A DNA stretch of 64,000 bases from Streptomyces formicae (GTDB taxonomy: Bacteria; Actinomycetota; Actinomycetes; Streptomycetales; Streptomycetaceae). The position numbers were made by a program, and so were the translations under genes. The stretch spans positions 4,154,001 to 4,218,000 of the forward strand of contig NZ_CP071872.1 of the NCBI RefSeq assembly GCF_022647665.1. Reading direction: 5' to 3'. The notes beneath the pieces are model-generated. The model was given only the letters and a program-made list of their open reading frames with translations. It did not search any database and was not told where the DNA came from. Every line of letters begins with the position of its first letter. Positions within the stretch are counted from its first letter, which is position 1. Below are positions 62,071 to 64,000 of the stretch, piece by piece.

Positions 62071-62451
62071 TCAGCCGACGCTGGGCACCATCCTCAGCCC
62101 GGTGGCGGAGGGCGGCCAGCAGAAGGGGACCGCAGCGGAGTTGCGGACGTAGCGGGCGGTCACCCACTCTCCGGATTGGAGGCGGTACCAGATCTGGTTC
62201 CCGCCGATGACCTGAGCGCGGACCTTGCAGGTGATGTTCACGCTCGCACCGGGCCGCAGCAACGTGCCTCCGGGTTGTGAGTCGGTTGACGGGACAGTGC
62301 GGACGTTGAGCGGCGAGGTGGAGACGACCTGGCCGCGGACGGTGGCCTGCAGAGCGCCGCCGCCGGCGGCGGCCGGGGAAGCGGCCACAAGCGGTAACGC
62401 GAGTGCGGCGGCAGAAGCTCCGACCGCTAACAAGACCTTACGAGAGATCAC
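62071..62451 (-). CDS. Secreted SH3-domain-like small protein
   Basis: A 126-residue protein from ATG 62451 ('ggaagg' upstream). Residues 1-29 are a Sec signal peptide ('KVLLAVGASAAALALPLVAASPAAAGG'-type, cut after AxA). The mature part is a bacterial SH3-like fold: 'STSPLNVRTVPSTDSQPGG', 'GASVNITCKV', 'QIWYRLQSGEWVTARYVRN'. Two cysteines ('ITCKV', 'PFCWP') may form a disulfide. Such proteins bind wall peptides in the envelope. A strong hairpin directly follows. Confidence 0.87.
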   Translation of the reverse strand: MISRKVLLAVGASAAALALPLVAASPAAAGGGALQATVRGQVVSTSPLNVRTVPSTDSQPGGTLLRPGASVNITCKVRAQVIGGNQIWYRLQSGEWVTARYVRNSAAVPFCWPPSATGLRMVPSVG

Positions 62452-62949
62452 AGAGCTGTTCCTTCCGGTATTTCAGGGAACCAAGCGGGGGGGGTGAGAT
62501 ATCGGCATGACATCTGGTCTGCCGGTGTGAGATGGGAGCTTCTGCCTGGTGCTGTGCAGGCCCACTACGGAAAGGCCGGGACTGAGGCGCGTTTCCGCAG
62601 AACCAACCTGTTCGTGTTCGGCGGAGGTGACAAGTCCTTCTGCGCTGAGTGGAGCACAAAGTCCACCCCCGCACGGGGATGCCTGGTCCTTGTGACCGGA
62701 CACTCGCCTGCTGTGTCTCCGTTTCGACGTGCCCGCGAAAGCCTCGAGTCCACTTTCGTTCTCACCTGCTTCGCTGCGCCGTGGCTGTCGGCCGGCTCCG
62801 CCCGGCATCGCTGCCGCACACTCGGCAACTCCTGCCGCCAGGAACTGAGTTCTTTGCTGAAACGAAGGGATCGCGCCGCACCTGCTGCCCTGTCGCAGAC
62901 CTGCTGGAGCGGGCCCGTCACGGCTCTATTACTGGTACCGGAGGTCTCG
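62452..62949. other. Gene-free stretch between the SH3 gene and regulator copy 2
   Basis: I find no convincing coding sequence. It contains the promoter of the minus-strand SH3 gene and borders the duplicated locus. Confidence 0.4.
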
Positions 62950-63584
62950 ATAACTTTGTGTTCTGGGTGGCTGGTCGGGGTGCGCTCTAACAGCCCACTG
63001 CCCAGCGATAACGTCAACCCCCGCTGGCCACGCCTTACTCGGTAATCACCCCGAAACCACAGCACCCCCACACCCCCGCACCACACCACCCGCCATAACC
63101 ACGGCGAAGACACCAGTCGGCACCAATTGAAACCCCCACGATTACTGTGTTCCGCTTCTCCCGTACCGATCTTGGACCCGCACCCTCATACCGGGCCCAC
63201 CAACCAGGGAGAAGCTCCATGCGTATCCGTGACAGCCGACGCTTCACCGAACTCCTCAGACTCCAATCACTCTCCCAACGCAAACTCGCCGACATCGCCC
63301 ACGTATCCCAAGCCTTCATCTCCCTCCTCGCACACGGACGCCGCGGAGCCCGCCCCGAAACCGCCTGGCGCATCGCCACAGCACTCGGCGTCCTCACCGA
63401 AGAACTCTTCAGCACCACCACCGCAGCCCCCACCACACCCATCCCCGCACCCACACCCACACCCACACCCACCGCAACCCACTTCGCCCGCCACAAACTC
63501 AGCAAAGACCGCCGCCCCACACGAACCCACCGCCCCCGAACCCACCGCCCCACCCCCTGCACCACCCACCAAGCCGCAGCCTGA
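62950..63584. repeat. Duplicated XRE-regulator locus, copy 2 (partner 59661-60323)
   Basis: Same orientation as copy 1, ~3.29 kb downstream, with the leader and regulator conserved nearly base for base. The copies diverge after the stop codon of the regulator gene. Confidence 0.92.
63219..63584 (+). CDS. XRE-family HTH regulator, paralogue 3, with shorter Pro-Thr tail
   Basis: A 121-residue protein starting at ATG 63219 ('agggagaag' upstream). It is identical to the product at 59934 through the HTH except near the N-terminus ('RIRDSRRF' for 'HIRDSRSF'), and its Pro-Thr linker is eight residues shorter. The same basic tail follows. Since HTH and leader are the same, both copies should bind the same operators. 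It may be auto-regulated through the conserved leader. Confidence 0.88.
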   Translation: MRIRDSRRFTELLRLQSLSQRKLADIAHVSQAFISLLAHGRRGARPETAWRIATALGVLTEELFSTTTAAPTTPIPAPTPTPTPTATHFARHKLSKDRRPTRTHRPRTHRPTPCTTHQAAA

Positions 63585-63908
63585 CACCCAGCGGCCCCAT
63601 ATGTTCGAACGAGGGGCCTCCCAGACGGCATCGGCGCCAGTGCCCCGTCTGCGGACCGCGCCTGGCAACCGCCGGCGAATGCCGTCCCGCGCCTGACTCG
63701 GCCGACCGATATATCTCTGGCGGTCGCGTATCCGGCCGGCAAGCTGCCCCCGGGTGGACACACTCCGGCCGATCCCCGACAGCGGCTCCCCCGCCGGCAG
63801 GCGCACCGGTCGTCGACGGCTTCGGAAGCTGCTCGAGAGCATCGGTGCTCCGACCGCTCGCGCCGGCCCTGCAGCGCCGCCCTTCTTCGCAGCAGAACGG
63901 ATACAGCC
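63585..63908. other. Gene-free stretch before the window end
   Basis: No supportable gene; open frames are short and have random-like composition. Confidence 0.4.
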
Positions 63909-64000
63909 ATGCTCACCGTTCCCTTACCGCTACGTGCCCGCTGCCGCGACCTCGTCGCCGGCGTCGCCGCGTTCCTGATCAGCTTCTATGCGTCAGCCAC
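63909..64000 (+). CDS. Start of a possible membrane or exported protein (cut by window end)
   Basis: ATG 63909 opens a frame reading 'MLTVPLPLRARCRDLVAGVA' and then 'AFLISFYASA', still open at 64000. A basic stretch followed by a hydrophobic segment is consistent with a signal anchor. The ribosome-binding site is weak ('acgga'). With only 30 residues visible this is a tentative call. Confidence 0.35.
   Translation, partial: MLTVPLPLRARCRDLVAGVAAFLISFYASA

Overview
The window looks like an accessory part of a Streptomyces genome or a Streptomyces-type linear plasmid. The DNA is very GC-rich with G/C at third codon positions, GTG and TTG starts are common, and there are a WhiB-family regulator, TTA codons confined to accessory genes, a bldA-like tRNA-Leu(UAA) and many decayed IS elements. 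The assignment is inferred from style and gene families, not from a marker gene.

Layout. (1) 1-5.2 kb: two genes for 'WLYI'-repeat beta-propeller proteins, each followed by the same ~0.93 kb relic segment. Between them lie an intact IS5-family element and a second IS5-type transposase gene. (2) 5.3-28.6 kb: an extracellular/cytoplasmic contractile injection system (eCIS/CIS) cluster, all on + and mostly coupled by overlapping stop/start codons. The order is two sheath paralogues, tube, two small conserved proteins, a Pro-rich gene, second tube, LysM hub adaptor, VgrG/gp5-like spike, gp25, two gp6/baseplate-J proteins, a tail-protein-I protein with a long adhesin-like extension, the DUF4255 cap protein and the AAA+ ATPase. 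The spike and the second baseplate-J gene each contain one apparent single-base deletion, and the Pro-rich gene changes frame. No PAAR tip gene or tape-measure gene is present. (3) 28.6-38.3 kb: a graveyard of IS256, IS110, group II intron and polyamine ABC transporter fragments around a two-gene cargo candidate: a 1,848-residue protein with a DUF1023-type alpha/beta-hydrolase and a membrane-active C-terminus, plus a translationally coupled 165-residue partner.

(4) 38.3-51 kb: a methyltransferase, then a block bounded by ~0.29 kb imperfect direct repeats with a TetR regulator, a Rieske oxygenase, a complete Dpp/Opp-type ABC importer and a GH29 fucosidase. (5) 51-59.1 kb: phage- or plasmid-like genes (HTH, zinc-ribbon, aldo/keto-reductase-like, tRNA-Met(CAU), cytidylate-deaminase-like, tRNA-Leu(UAA), WhiB, XRE, two endolysin-like wall hydrolases and a small two-helix membrane protein). 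(6) 59.1-64 kb: two near-identical copies of an XRE-regulator locus separated by IS relics and a secreted SH3-like protein.

How it fits together. Sheath, tube, baseplate, spike, cap and ATPase would build a contractile nanomachine. The propellers, the lectin/hemopexin/Ig-like extension and the large hydrolase are the best candidates for its binding and cargo functions. TTA codons in at least five CIS genes and in both cargo genes predict that translation depends on tRNA-Leu(UAA), which would tie the system to the developmental programme; an extra copy of that tRNA lies ~18 kb downstream. Whether the machine is functional in this strain depends on whether the frameshifts are real.
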